A stretch of DNA of 64,000 nucleotides from CAIXSC01 sp046349915 (GTDB lineage Bacteria > Planctomycetota > Planctomycetia > Pirellulales > Pirellulaceae): the NCBI GenBank assembly GCA_046349915.1, contig JAXMBL010000004.1:310001-374000 (forward strand). Reading direction: 5' to 3'. Made by a program: the position numbers and the translations under genes. Each line of letters opens with the position of its first letter. Positions within the stretch are counted from its first letter, which is position 1. The notes under the pieces were generated by a model. The model ran no database searches. It saw only the letters and a list, made by a program, of their open reading frames with translations, and was not told the DNA's origin. Of the stretch, positions 1-9,500 are shown piece by piece.

Positions 1-2
1 AA

Positions 3-488
3 TGGAGTTTTGAACGATCCGTAGTCGTCACGGCTAACCAAAATCGGCTGGTCGCGATACCTGGTCGGGGTGAGCAACGACTGCATGGGACTTGGATTGG
101 CAAGGTGGAAATCGACTCCGATGCGATGAATGCCAAGCTACGCGAGTTCGAAGCGAACCCGTTGCAGAAGCTGTTGTTTCAGGGCATCTCCGCAAGTTTG
201 GCTTCGGGGAAGCTGGAACTAGGATTTCTGGAACACGGAGAATTCTCGGTTGATCTTCAGATGGGGCCCCTATCCACGAAAGCAACGGGAAACTGGCGAG
301 TGGTAGAGTCGTCGCCGACGGGGGTGACCGTGGAACTTCAGCCGAAAACCGGACCGAGCGACACTCGCCGTCTCCTGTTTATCGACGACGATACCTTTAC
401 CACGGATTTGCCAGGCGAGGCGCGTTCGCTGGGCCGTTTTCGCTGCGAGCGATTACGTTCAGCGGCCGCGACGCCTGACTCCGAGTAG
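3..488 (+). CDS. hypothetical protein, C-terminal part (cut by window start)
   Basis: The reading frame is open back to the first bases of the window, so the first internal start (GTG at 105) is not needed and the gene most likely begins upstream. About 161 residues are visible and end at a TAG stop. The visible part reads as a small soluble domain with a HGTWIGKVEID segment and alternating hydrophobic strands, resembling the lipocalin-like beta domains common in planctomycete hypothetical proteins. No catalytic motif is seen. The next gene starts about 215 bases downstream in the same direction. The family is not recognised, so no function is proposed. Confidence 0.6.
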   Translation, partial: WSFERSVVVTANQNRLVAIPGRGEQRLHGTWIGKVEIDSDAMNAKLREFEANPLQKLLFQGISASLASGKLELGFLEHGEFSVDLQMGPLSTKATGNWRVVESSPTGVTVELQPKTGPSDTRRLLFIDDDTFTTDLPGEARSLGRFRCERLRSAAATPDSE

Positions 489-624
489 TTACAGGGGTGG
501 GGCGCAGCGACCTGCCGATCAATGGCTCCGATTCGATGGCTCTGATTTCTTGTCTTTTCTGACTTGCCTTTGGACAGGACAGTGCGAAGAATGACCGCGG
601 CCTAGCAGGAGGCTGAAGCGAGCC

Positions 625-641
625 AACGCTTCGTTAGCGTT
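625..641. repeat. short hairpin upstream of the transposase
   Basis: AACGCT (625-630) and AGCGTT (636-641) form a perfect 6-bp stem around a 5-base loop. A competing stem GAAGCG (615-620)/CGCTTC (627-632) overlaps it. It lies 64 bases before the transposase start. It could be a structured end or leader of the kind IS200-like/REP transposases recognise, but this is inference. Confidence 0.3.
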
Positions 642-704
642 TCGTTAGTGAACGACAATTCGTGGGGACTCCCAAACCTTTTTCGCAAAAGGAGGACCCA
701 CGGT

Positions 705-1973
705 ATGGCGTCAGCGATCCGTAAGTCTTTGGTCGATCCGACCGAAGTTGGCATCTATCATTGCGCGAGCCATTGTGTGCGTCGCGGCAATGTCCAGGGT
801 CGGGACACGGTCAGTGGACTCGACCGTACGCATCGTTCGCACTGGATTCAGAATCGGCTGGCGTCTCTCGCCAGCGTGTTTGCCGTGGAAGTGCTCGACT
901 ACGGCTTGATCGACAACTCGCTGCATACCCTGTTGCGAATTCGGCCCGATGTCACGATTGGCTGGTCGGACGAAGAGGTGGTGCGGCGTTGGATTCAGTT
1001 GAATCGCCGTCGTCTGCAATTGAAGCAGGAGCGTCTCTCCCGTAAACGACTCGACAAGCTGCTGGCGGATGGGGAGCGAGTGGCCGAGTTTCGGAAGCGG
1101 CTGAGCGACCTGAGTTGGTTCATGATCATGTTGAAGGAACCGATTGCTCGGGAGGCGAATCGGGAGGATGGCGTCTCGGGGCATTTTTTCGGCGAGCGTT
1201 ATTGGTGTCGACGTTGCTGGACGATCGAGGAGGCGATGCAAGCGATGCTGTTTAGCCATACGAGTCCGGTGCGAGCGGGATTGGCGACGACGCCGGAGAC
1301 GGCCGAGTTTTCTTCGTATCGGGATCGGTTGGAGGATCAGCGGGCCTGCGATAGGGGTGAAGAGTTCGGAGCAGGCTCATGCGGAGATCCAAGCGAAGGG
1401 AGGGACAAATGGGGACACAGTGAGTTTTTCATGGAAGTAGAAGGATCAGGCCGACGAGTGGAGCAGGAGGAACTGCCTGCCGCGAGTGACGATCGTGGGA
1501 AAGCTCAACGGCGAGCGGCCTTTTTGGCGCCGCTGCGGCTCGAAGGGGTGGGGCTGACCGGGTCGGGTTTGGATGAAGCGGCCGCGGGTCGACGATTGAC
1601 CAACGACGGCTATCTCGACATCACTCTGAACCAGTACCGGGAGGTGATCGCCGCATGTCGGCAGTCTGCTGATTCTGGTTCAGGGGGCTCGGAAGGGACA
1701 GAGCGAGTCACCGCCGAGCGAGGAGGCGATAGGGATTGCTTGCCAGGAGGCGAGGAGCTTGATCATGGGGAGAGCGCCGGCGAATGTGGGCCGCTGAGTG
1801 ACGACTCAGGGCGGTGGCGTGCTTCGATTCCGGCCGAGTTGCCGGTGGAGTTGGAGCGGATGGGGTTTGATCGAGTGCGTTGGGCCGAGTCGTATCGACG
1901 TAATGCTCGTCGGTTTGACCGGCTGACTCGCAAGTCGGACTCGCTGCGCCGAGACTTCCATCAGCGGTTGTAG
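705..1973 (+). CDS. IS200/REP-associated-type (Y1) transposase, planctomycete family
   Basis: This is a 422-residue protein. The ATG at 705 was chosen over the in-frame GTG at 648 because GGAGG at 691-695 gives an ideal ribosome-binding site. The N-terminus carries the IYHCASHCVRRG block typical of planctomycete Y1/REP-associated transposases, followed by DYGLIDNSLHTLLRIRPD. In relatives that last position is a His-x-His (HUH) metal site such as NHLH; here the first His is Ser, so metal binding may be lost. The C-terminal RWAESYRRNARRFDRL block also fits the family. The frame is full length with no internal stop. Such enzymes mobilise single-stranded DNA or maintain REP palindromes. Whether this copy is active is doubtful. 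Confidence 0.75.
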   Translation: MASAIRKSLVDPTEVGIYHCASHCVRRGNVQGRDTVSGLDRTHRSHWIQNRLASLASVFAVEVLDYGLIDNSLHTLLRIRPDVTIGWSDEEVVRRWIQLNRRRLQLKQERLSRKRLDKLLADGERVAEFRKRLSDLSWFMIMLKEPIAREANREDGVSGHFFGERYWCRRCWTIEEAMQAMLFSHTSPVRAGLATTPETAEFSSYRDRLEDQRACDRGEEFGAGSCGDPSEGRDKWGHSEFFMEVEGSGRRVEQEELPAASDDRGKAQRRAAFLAPLRLEGVGLTGSGLDEAAAGRRLTNDGYLDITLNQYREVIAACRQSADSGSGGSEGTERVTAERGGDRDCLPGGEELDHGESAGECGPLSDDSGRWRASIPAELPVELERMGFDRVRWAESYRRNARRFDRLTRKSDSLRRDFHQRL

Positions 1974-2082
1974 GCCATGAGTGGCCGCAGCTCTTGCCCG
2001 TGGTGGATTATTGGATCGGAAGATGTTTGGCGTAGCAGGGGCGGGCGAGCACCGGAGCCCTTCGGCTTGACGAAGATAGATG

Positions 2083-2111
2083 GTTGACAAGTTGGTTTTT
2101 GGCTTGTCAAC
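2083..2111. repeat. perfect 9-bp inverted repeat (hairpin)
   Basis: GTTGACAAG (2083-2091) and CTTGTCAAC (2103-2111) are exact inverted copies separated by 11 bases. There is no U-tract on either side, so a classical intrinsic terminator is unlikely. It may be a transposon-derived or regulatory palindrome. Confidence 0.45.
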
Positions 2112-2411
2112 GATACCAAATCGACGGCTCGCTCCGTCGATCATGATCTCGCTGCGCGCTGACCTGCCAGGTAGTCGCTGATCGGCAGCGTGTGCCGACA
2201 CAAAACGGGCTATCCACCACTCCTCCGCCCAATCTGCAACCAGTTTTCGAGCGGGTCGATTACGAACTTCCCCCAGTGCATTCCGCCTTAGACTGTCTGA
2301 AATGCGAGTCTTCGCGATTCGTGGCTTCGACCATAGACTGTCTGGAACTGGTGGGACAATTGAAGGCTGTTGTAAGGTTGTGGGCGTCGGTTCTCTTAGC
2401 CGAGATTGCTC

Positions 2412-2455
2412 TGAACGAAGACTGTCTTGAACGAAGACTGTCTTGAACGAAGACT
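2412..2455. repeat. 16-bp tandem repeat carrying AGACTGTCT
   Basis: The unit TGAACGAAGACTGTCT occurs twice head to tail (2412-2427, 2428-2443), followed by a 12-base partial third copy. It contains the same AGACTGTCT core found singly at 2290 and 2335 and again near 62.2 kb. Confidence 0.6.
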
Positions 2456-2697
2456 CGGGCGATGGGCGTTCCCATTCGTCACGGCTCAGAGGCGATGCCG
2501 CCTTGCGTTTGCTCGCCTTCTACTGGCAAGACTGGCGTGATTTTGGATTCACTTGAAGTCCGATTCGCGCTCGGAGTCCCAGTGATGAAGACAACTTCAC
2601 TCGACGAAAGCACCTTCCTTTAACGAGGTCAATTTCCTGCCGCTGCCGTTCTAAACTCGGCGAGCTCTTGCTTGACCGAGACGTTCCTTCAACGCTA

Positions 2698-2741
2698 GAC
2701 GAAATAAGGCAGCCGGACGAAAAAACTACCAGCAGACCCAC
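2698..2741. repeat. left terminal inverted repeat of the IS remnant
   Basis: It begins GACGAAATAAGGCAGCCG and matches the reverse complement of 3636-3679 at 42 of 44 positions; the mismatches are at its 11th and 38th bases. Confidence 0.85.
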
Positions 2742-2850
2742 ATGAAGGCATTGCGCGAGGACTCTGAAACCTGCCAGACTTGGTTCCAGAATCGACCTTG
2801 GCCCGGGAATGGCGAACGCCCAAGATAGCTCCTCGGCAAGGAGGTGTCTG

Positions 2851-3518
2851 ATGTGGCGAGAACTTTTGCAACAAGGCAAAGACGTCATCCAACAGTTCTG
2901 CCGTCGGCTGCGAGGTGCGGACCGACGAGCGATTCAGGCGGAGGTCGCCACGGAGGTCTGCGGCGGAAGTCCGCGGCGCGCCGAGTCGATATTCGGCGGG
3001 TGTCGCCAGGCAGTGAAGAAGGGTTTGATCGAGATGGAATATCAGGTCGATCGTCTGCCCCATTTTGCTCGTCGCGGTCGACGGACCTGTGAAGCTCAGT
3101 CGCCCACTTTGGCTCGCGTGTCGACTTCATCGCGGATGGCATCGAGAGCTGGTGGCGATTGAGGCGCACAGTGCACCAGGGTGTAAGGAAGATCGTGATC
3201 GAGTTAGACAATGATCCTCACGTGCAGACCTACGACAGCAAGTAAAATCCGGTGGAAAGTTGTTGGAGCTGTCTGGAACGACACTGGAATGGGGCGCTGT
3301 TGACCGACGTGAACACCTCGCTGCTGTGGGCGCGGACGATGACTTGGCAGGGCCTTCATCCCAACGTGCAGTGGATGACCATAACCTACGAACGTGGAAA
3401 GCGCATGAGCCGCCAAGCGTTTGCTCCCCTGGCGCAACGCCTTCAGCGTTCCCAGACGCTCCCACGTTGGAGCGTCCTGATCGAACCGTTACGAGCAGGT
3501 CTGGCACCCGCGGCATAG
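2851..3518 (+). pseudogene. ISAzo13-like DDE transposase, multiply broken
   Basis: A strong ribosome-binding site (AAGGAGGTG at about 2838) precedes an ATG at 2851. The first part, including RRLRGADRRAIQAEV and QAVKKGLIEME, matches the N-terminal helix-turn-helix region of a DDE transposase family common in cyanobacteria and planctomycetes. The frame then shifts near 3110. A second segment (VRKIVIELDND) corresponds to the block around the second catalytic Asp. A third (NPVESCWSCLERHWNGALL, then ARTMTW) corresponds to the conserved NPIERCWG region. Between them a TAA at 3243-3245 sits where relatives have Tyr in SKYNP, so one substitution made a nonsense codon. The first catalytic block is deleted. 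The gene is dead. Confidence 0.8.
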
Positions 3519-3635
3519 AGACAGGCAGCCACGGCGCCTGCCACCGCCTCGTGGCACGGACAAGCGTTGCTCGTCTGCACTGCCGAAGGTCTGCTCGGAA
3601 CCGACCGCTCCGCGCTACGGTCGGGCCGGCGTCGA

Positions 3636-3679
3636 GTGGGTTTGCTGGTAGTTTTTTCGTCCGGCTGCTTTATTTCGTC
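3636..3679. repeat. right terminal inverted repeat of the IS remnant
   Basis: Inverted partner of 2698-2741. Its outer 10 bases (3670-3679) code on the minus strand for the last residues and TAA stop of the PQQ-propeller gene. Confidence 0.85.
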
Positions 3680-4998
3680 GTCGAGTTCGAACCCAAGCAA
3701 TACAGATACTCAACTCGATTCCCCTCGACCTGCTTCGCAACTCGGGCGAAGATCTGCCCGCCGCAGATCGTAGGCGTTGCGAATGCCTCGTCGCCCAGCT
3801 GGTTTTCGCCTACCAGTTGAAAACTCGACGGGTCGGCTCGAAACACAAAGGTCTTTCCTGTCTCGTTCGTGGCGTGAATCAAGTCACCCACGAGCACAGG
3901 CGACGAACTGAATGTGCCGCCTAGTCGCCCTTTCCAAAGCTCTTCGCCAGTGTCTGATTTCCAGCACATCGCCACGCCCGCATCGAGTACGGCGAATAGG
4001 TGATTGTCACGTACCAACATGGATGGCACATACACACGGGTGTTGTTTTCCCAGGCGATCTTTCCGGACCCGTCAGCCGCCACGGCGGCCAGGTGATTGC
4101 GAGGATAACCGCCGCTCGTGAAAATATGCCGACCATCCGTGACCGTCGACGTCACGCATTCTTCGGTCGCGCCCGCGATCTCCCAGAGCGTCTTGCCGGT
4201 GGTCGGGTCCAGACTTGTCACCAGATTGCAGCCCGTCAGCAACAACTGCTCTTTTCCAGCCAAGGAAAACAGAATCGGGGAGGTATAGTTCGGCAATTTG
4301 GGCCGACTAATCTTCCAAACCTCCTTGCCCGTGACTCGATCCAACGCCGCGATCGCACCGGCTCCCTTGTGGTCAGCCGATACGATGACAAGTGAGCCGT
4401 AAATGGCCGGCGACGATCCGAAACCCTGATGCATCACGAAGTCCGAGATTCGCTCTTGCCAGAGCTGTTCGCCAGTCAAACTGAGCGCTGTCGTGAAGAC
4501 AGCGCCCGAATTGACGAAATTCACGTACACTCGGCGGCCATCGCACGCCGGAGTGCTCGATGCTTGGCTCGACTTGGCGTTCCCTTTTGTCTCAAATCCA
4601 CCGCGATGCACGATCGTCTTCCACAGTTGCTTGCCCGTGGTACGTTCGAGGCAGAGTACTCCTTGTAATTGCTCATGGGGTTCGGCGATCGCGAGAAATA
4701 CGCGGTCGCCCACGACAGTCGCGGACCCATGCCCTCGACCGGGCACTACGCTCTTCCAAACCACGTTCTCGGTTTCGCTCCAAGTTCGCGGCACTCGCGG
4801 GTCAGCGGCAGCAACGCCGTTCCGCTGGGGACCTCGCCACCAGGGCCAATCGTTCGGGCCGTGGGTAATCGGTTCTAACTCCGCGCCCAAGACAGCTCGT
4901 ATTCCGCCAGTCGGAACGAGCTGAACTCCTGTGAATAAGACGAATGCGAGAATCGTCGCGAGACCACGCGTCAAAGCCGATGTGGAATAAACAGGCAT
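3670..4998 (-). CDS. secreted PQQ-binding-like beta-propeller protein
   Basis: 442 residues, starting at MPVYSTSALTRG because a signal-peptide-like hydrophobic segment (ATILAFVLFTG) follows at once; the frame is open to 5037. The mature part opens with WPWWRGPQRNGVAAADPRVP and contains repeated PQQ/quinoprotein-like blades with motifs such as TGKQLWK, TGEQLWQ, TGKEVWK, TGKTLWE and TGEELWK. This is the usual outer-surface or periplasmic WRGPxRNG family of planctomycetes, often found with degradative proteins; an enzymatic role is not shown. The last codons (TTK and stop) lie inside the inverted repeat of the adjacent IS remnant, so the natural C-terminus was replaced or slightly shortened. A TIGR03009-type gene ends 44 bases upstream on the same strand. 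Confidence 0.75.
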   Translation of the reverse strand: MPVYSTSALTRGLATILAFVLFTGVQLVPTGGIRAVLGAELEPITHGPNDWPWWRGPQRNGVAAADPRVPRTWSETENVVWKSVVPGRGHGSATVVGDRVFLAIAEPHEQLQGVLCLERTTGKQLWKTIVHRGGFETKGNAKSSQASSTPACDGRRVYVNFVNSGAVFTTALSLTGEQLWQERISDFVMHQGFGSSPAIYGSLVIVSADHKGAGAIAALDRVTGKEVWKISRPKLPNYTSPILFSLAGKEQLLLTGCNLVTSLDPTTGKTLWEIAGATEECVTSTVTDGRHIFTSGGYPRNHLAAVAADGSGKIAWENNTRVYVPSMLVRDNHLFAVLDAGVAMCWKSDTGEELWKGRLGGTFSSSPVLVGDLIHATNETGKTFVFRADPSSFQLVGENQLGDEAFATPTICGGQIFARVAKQVEGNRVEYLYCLGSNSTTK

Positions 4999-5042
4999 GG
5001 AAGTTATCTCTCGGAAGAAGGTGGCGCCAGCGGCCACTCGTA

Positions 5043-6344
5043 TTACTGCTTCTTCGTCGGACCGGGACGAGTGGCCTGTTTCGTCCCTGCCGCCGGCGCG
5101 GAAATACGTTCCTCCGTCGCGGGTGCGTAGCGTTCAACCACCTTCTTATAACCGAGCGGAGTGGCCGGTTCCCAGAACTCTCTGGCGAAAATGTTGATCT
5201 TGTCGATCGTTTCGTTCCAATTCACTTCCCGCTTCTCGAAGACAAAATTGGTGCAGGTAGGATTTCGCACCTCGTCGTAATTGCGGTCGAACAACGCCAT
5301 GGCCTTCGGCAGAAAGTCCGTCTCGTCGATAATGATATGCAGCATCTTGAAATTCGCCGCATCGGTGCGCGACTTAGGCACCGCTTCCAGCCAGTATTCA
5401 CCCTTTGAATCTTTCGGCGTAATGACGCGAATCCAGAATCGCTGCTTGATCTTCGCCGCTTCAGCGCCAAACATGAACGGGAGCGGACCATCCACAATCG
5501 CTCGCCCTTGCATGTCCGGCGGCAGCTCTGTCTGCATCAACTGCTTGCGCTGATGGTCGAAAGCAAAGACCGACTTGCCATCGCAGATCCACTGTTCGCC
5601 GCGATCCTCTGGCCGAGTCAAATACTGAGCTCGTTCTCCCGGCTTCTGCGCCGCCGTGTAGTGCAGCATCTGCTCGACCTTGAACAACCCCTTATCTGGA
5701 GCGGCGTATTTGATGACGCCCGTGCTCTGCGTCTTCGCCGGCATCTCGCCCGTCTTGGGGTCACGCGCCATGAAAACACCGTCGTATTCCCAGCGAGTGA
5801 ACTTGCAGCGATACCGCTTGATCTTGCCACTCGACTCCTGCCAATATCCCAGCACCTGGTCCAGATACTTCTCGTGGTCGGGGGGGAGAGGAATCCATTT
5901 CGGCGCTTGAGGCATGGCGAATGCGCCGGGCGTGGCTTGCCTCAGCACCGGTTGACTCAAGGCCGGATTGCCACCCAATTCGCCCCCTGCTCCGCTCTGA
6001 GTTCCGACTGGCGTTCCGCTTGGCGTGTTGAAGCCAGTCCCTTGCGGCGCCGCCGTCGTTCGAGCAGGGGTCTTGCTCGCCCCTACCCCCTGCCCGGAAA
6101 GCTGAGACTGACCAGCCGCTCGGGGCGAGGCGCCAGGGGCGGCCGTGCCGCCGACATTAGACGAAACAGGCGCGGGACCGTAAGTTCTTGAGCCCGACGT
6201 GCCGCTGGTCGTCCTCTTGGTTGTCGCCGAATTCGGCGCTGGAGTGCTCTGAGTTTGGGCCGATACGGGAACTGAAGCCACGGTAAAGCTCAGTCCCAAA
6301 CAGGCTACCCAAAACATGGCGGTCGCGGCGTGACGCATCTTCAT
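5043..6344 (-). CDS. secreted TIGR03009-family protein (planctomycete conserved)
   Basis: 433 residues. The start MKMRHAATAMFW was chosen because GGGAGGAG lies just before it; the frame extends to 6458 without a start supported by a ribosome-binding site. A signal peptide runs to about AQTQS, followed by a roughly 110-residue Ser/Thr/Gly/Pro-rich stretch. The C-terminal part (about residues 150-400) includes YWQESSGKIKRYRCKFTRWEYD, written here only as landmarks YWQES and KFTRWEYD, and matches a domain described only in Planctomycetes (TIGR03009), related in fold to outer-membrane lipoprotein carrier-like sheets by my inference. It lies upstream of the PQQ-propeller gene and may be cotranscribed with it. 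Function unknown. Confidence 0.7.
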   Translation of the reverse strand: MKMRHAATAMFWVACLGLSFTVASVPVSAQTQSTPAPNSATTKRTTSGTSGSRTYGPAPVSSNVGGTAAPGASPRAAGQSQLSGQGVGASKTPARTTAAPQGTGFNTPSGTPVGTQSGAGGELGGNPALSQPVLRQATPGAFAMPQAPKWIPLPPDHEKYLDQVLGYWQESSGKIKRYRCKFTRWEYDGVFMARDPKTGEMPAKTQSTGVIKYAAPDKGLFKVEQMLHYTAAQKPGERAQYLTRPEDRGEQWICDGKSVFAFDHQRKQLMQTELPPDMQGRAIVDGPLPFMFGAEAAKIKQRFWIRVITPKDSKGEYWLEAVPKSRTDAANFKMLHIIIDETDFLPKAMALFDRNYDEVRNPTCTNFVFEKREVNWNETIDKINIFAREFWEPATPLGYKKVVERYAPATEERISAPAAGTKQATRPGPTKKQ

Positions 6345-6542
6345 AGTCTCCTCCCTGAGACGCCCAGCAATGGTCCGGCGCGAATCATAGCAAGGGAGGG
6401 GGCTGCGACCTAGGTCATTTTTTTCCCGTTGACCTGGGCAAGAAGCCCAGTTAGGCATGGTAAACTGAACGTCCCGCCCCCAGAATTCTCACCTCCTTAC
6501 TTTCCGCAGGGCAGCTTCCTGGCCTGAGCCGAGGCTTTTGAT

Positions 6543-9500
6543 ATGTTCCGAGTTCGACAATTCCAGTTCACGCTTTCATGCCTGCTCGTTCTCTTCGGTC
6601 ATCAAGCCCTTCAGGGGCGAATGTCTCCGCTATTCGCGGCGGACGCTCAGCCTGCCGCCGCCAAGATCGTCTTCAACCGCGACATCCGTCCCCTCCTATC
6701 GGATGCATGCTTTCATTGTCACGGTCCCGATTCAGCCAATCGCAAGGCAGGACTGCGACTCGACCAGCGTGAGCATGCAATCCAGCCGGCGGAGTCAGGC
6801 GAGACGGCCATTGTTCCCGGAAAGGCGAATGCCAGCGAGTTGCTCCGTCGCCTGACGAGCGCCGACGCCTCCGAACGCATGCCTCCTCCCGAGTCCGGCA
6901 AATCCCTCACGCCGGTCCAGATTGAGTTGTTGCGGCGTTGGATCGAGGAAGGGGCGGAATACCAGGGACACTGGGCGTTTATCGCGCCCGAGCGCGTGTC
7001 GCCGCCAACCGCGGCCAATTCGTCATGGCCTCGCAACGACATCGATCGCTTCTTACTGGCTCGTATGGAGCGAGCAGGACTCCGACCAAGCGCTGAAGCC
7101 GACCCGGTGACCTTGATTCGCCGAGTCTCGTTGGACCTCACAGGCCTACCGCCTACCCCCGCCGAAGTGGACGCATTCGTTCGCGACCACTCTCCTCAGG
7201 CCTACGAGCGCCTGGTTGATCGACTCCTCCAATCGCCTCGTTACGGCGAACAAATGGCCCTCCAGTGGCTCGACTTTGCTCGGTATGCCGATAGCAATGG
7301 TTTTCAGATCGATAGCAGTCGTTACCAGTGGCCTTGGCGCGACTGGGTCATCCAAGCATTCAATCGGAATCTGCCGTTCGACCAATTCACGATCGAACAA
7401 CTCGCGGGCGATCTCTTGCCCCAGGCAACCACCTCGCAAATCATCGCCACCGGATTCAATCGCAATCATCGATTGAATGGCGAGGGGGGGATCATCGCGG
7501 AAGAGTGGCGAGTGGAGACGGTGATCGATCGCGTCGAAACCACAGGGCTCACTTGGCTCGGGCTAACGCTGAATTGTTGCCGTTGTCACGACCATAAGTA
7601 CGATCCGATCTCGCAGCGTGAGTTCTACCAACTTTACGCATTCTTCAACAACGTTCCGGAGAGCGGGACGTTGCAAGGAGAATCGAAGAACACCGACCCA
7701 GTGCTTGTAGCCCCGACTCTCGAACAAGAAAAGCAACTGGCCGAGGCGGAGGCGGCGATTGCGGCCGCCGAGTCGCGAGTCGCGGAACAGGTTGCCCGCC
7801 TGCCGGAACTGATCGCCGCTTGGGAACCTCAGTTTCGCAAGCAGATTACGGACCAGGCGACTGCTTGGACGGGACTTGATCCCAACTCCGTCAAATCGCT
7901 CGGCGGGGCCACGCTGACTCGCCAACCCGACGGGACCTATCTGGCTAGCGGAGTCAATCCAGCGAATGACGTCTACGAAGTCGCCTCGCCGTTGCCAGCA
8001 GGTTCGTTGTCGGGCGTGTTGCTCGAAACATTTCCCGACGCGAGTTTGCCGAACCAGAGTCTTGGTCGTTACCCCAACGGAAACTATGTGTTGACGAGGG
8101 TCGAGGTCGAGGTACGAGCGACCAGCTTGAGTCAACCGCTGATCGGGCTGGTGAAGCGAGCGGAGGCCGATTACTCGCAGAAGGGTTGGGAGATCGACAA
8201 CGTCGTGGGAGGAAATCGGGCGAAGGGATGGGCCATTGATGGGAATGATCCCGACAAACGACTGCCGCGGCGTGCCATGTTCTTGTTGGATCGACCCCTT
8301 ACCGCGCCCGCGGACGCTACATTGATCGTGAGATTGCATCACGAGGCGATCAATCAGCACAACATTGGCCGCTTCCGACTCTCGCGAACTTCACTCCCCG
8401 TCGGCGCCGTGTCGCTGCAAGGAGCAACGATCCCGGCGACGCTCGCCGCCCTCCTGGACGTTGAGCCGACGAAGCGAACGGAGACTCAGAGGACTGAGTT
8501 GGAGAAGTTCTTCCGCGCGAATGTCGACAGCCCGATCAAGCGAGCCGAGAGCGATGTCGCAGCGGCCCGCGCAGCGCGTGAATCGCTGAAAAAGTCGTTC
8601 CCCAGCGTGATGGTCATGAAGGAGCTCGATAAGCCGCGCGACGCGCATTTTCTGATCCGAGGACAGTACGACAAGAAGGGCGATTTGGTTACCGCTGGCT
8701 TACCCGCCGTGTTTCCCTCTTTGCCCGAGGGAGCGCCGATGAATCGCCTCGGACTCGCTCGCTGGGTCGTCGACCCACGGAATCCTCTCACCGCTCGCGT
8801 CTGGGTGAATCGAGCCTGGGAGCGGTTCTTTGGCGCGGGGCTGGTGAAGACGACGGAAAATCTTGGGTCGCAGGCGGAGTACCCGAGTCATCCCGAGTTG
8901 CTCGATTGGTTGGCCTGTGAATTCATGCGGCCGCAGGCGTCGCCGGCGGTGGCGGGCGAGCCGGCTCAACCCTGGGACATGAAGGCCATCCAGAAACTGA
9001 TCGTGATGAGCGCCGCGTATCGACAGTCGTCGCGATCGACGACCGAGGCGCTGCAGCGCGACCCCGAGAATCGGTTGTTGGCCAGAGGGCCTCGATTTCG
9101 GTTGCCCGGCGAATTGGTGCGCGATCAGGCGCTCGCCGTCAGCGGTCTGTTGGTCGAGAAGATCGGTGGACCGAGTGTTCGGCCCTACATGCCCGATGGC
9201 GTTTGGGATGAGACGAGCGTCTACGGCGATTTGAGAAACTACAAGCACGACCAAGGGGACGGACTGTACCGTCGCTCGTTGTATACCGTCTGGAAGCGGA
9301 CCGCCGCTCCCCCCACGATGTTGCTGTTCGATGCTCCCAATCGCGAGATCTGCACCGTCAAGCGTTCTCGGACGAATACCCCGCTCCAGGCGCTCGCGCT
9401 TCTGAACGAAATCACCTTCGTCGAAGCGGCTCGCAAGCTGGGAGAACGCATGCTGTTGGAAGGAGGCGGTGACGTCGAGTCGCGAGTGGCCCATGGCTTC

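Larger units (their letters stand above)
1974..2697. other. non-coding region with palindromes and short repeats
   Basis: I see no convincing gene in this 724-base stretch between the transposase and the insertion-sequence remnant. It holds a hairpin at 2083-2111, a second stem CGACGG/CCGTCG near 2123-2140, dispersed AGACTGTCT palindromes at 2290-2298 and 2335-2343, and a 16-base tandem repeat at 2412-2455. The short frames present have no family resemblance and look like chance. Confidence 0.5.
2698..3679 (+). mobile_element. decayed insertion sequence (ISAzo13-like DDE type) with 44-bp terminal inverted repeats
   Basis: The element is bounded by 44-base imperfect inverted repeats (2698-2741 and 3636-3679; 42 of 44 positions pair). 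It contains a broken DDE transposase gene at 2851-3518. At about 980 bp it is clearly shorter than an intact element coding for a transposase of roughly 400 or more residues, which fits internal deletion. No obvious target-site duplication remains. The right repeat overlaps the last codons of the neighbouring minus-strand PQQ-propeller gene, so insertion reshaped that gene's 3' end. Confidence 0.8.

Noticed and set aside
711..1259. 182-residue minus-strand frame inside the transposase gene
   Set aside because: Shadow of the plus-strand transposase; no family motifs or ribosome-binding site.
2412..2455. Short tandem repeat considered as a CRISPR-like array
   Set aside because: Units are directly adjacent with no spacers, only 2.75 copies, and no cas genes in the window.
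7563..8360. Long minus-strand frame opposite the DUF1549/DUF1553 gene
   Set aside because: High-GC shadow of a clearly coding frame; composition follows the complement of the real gene.
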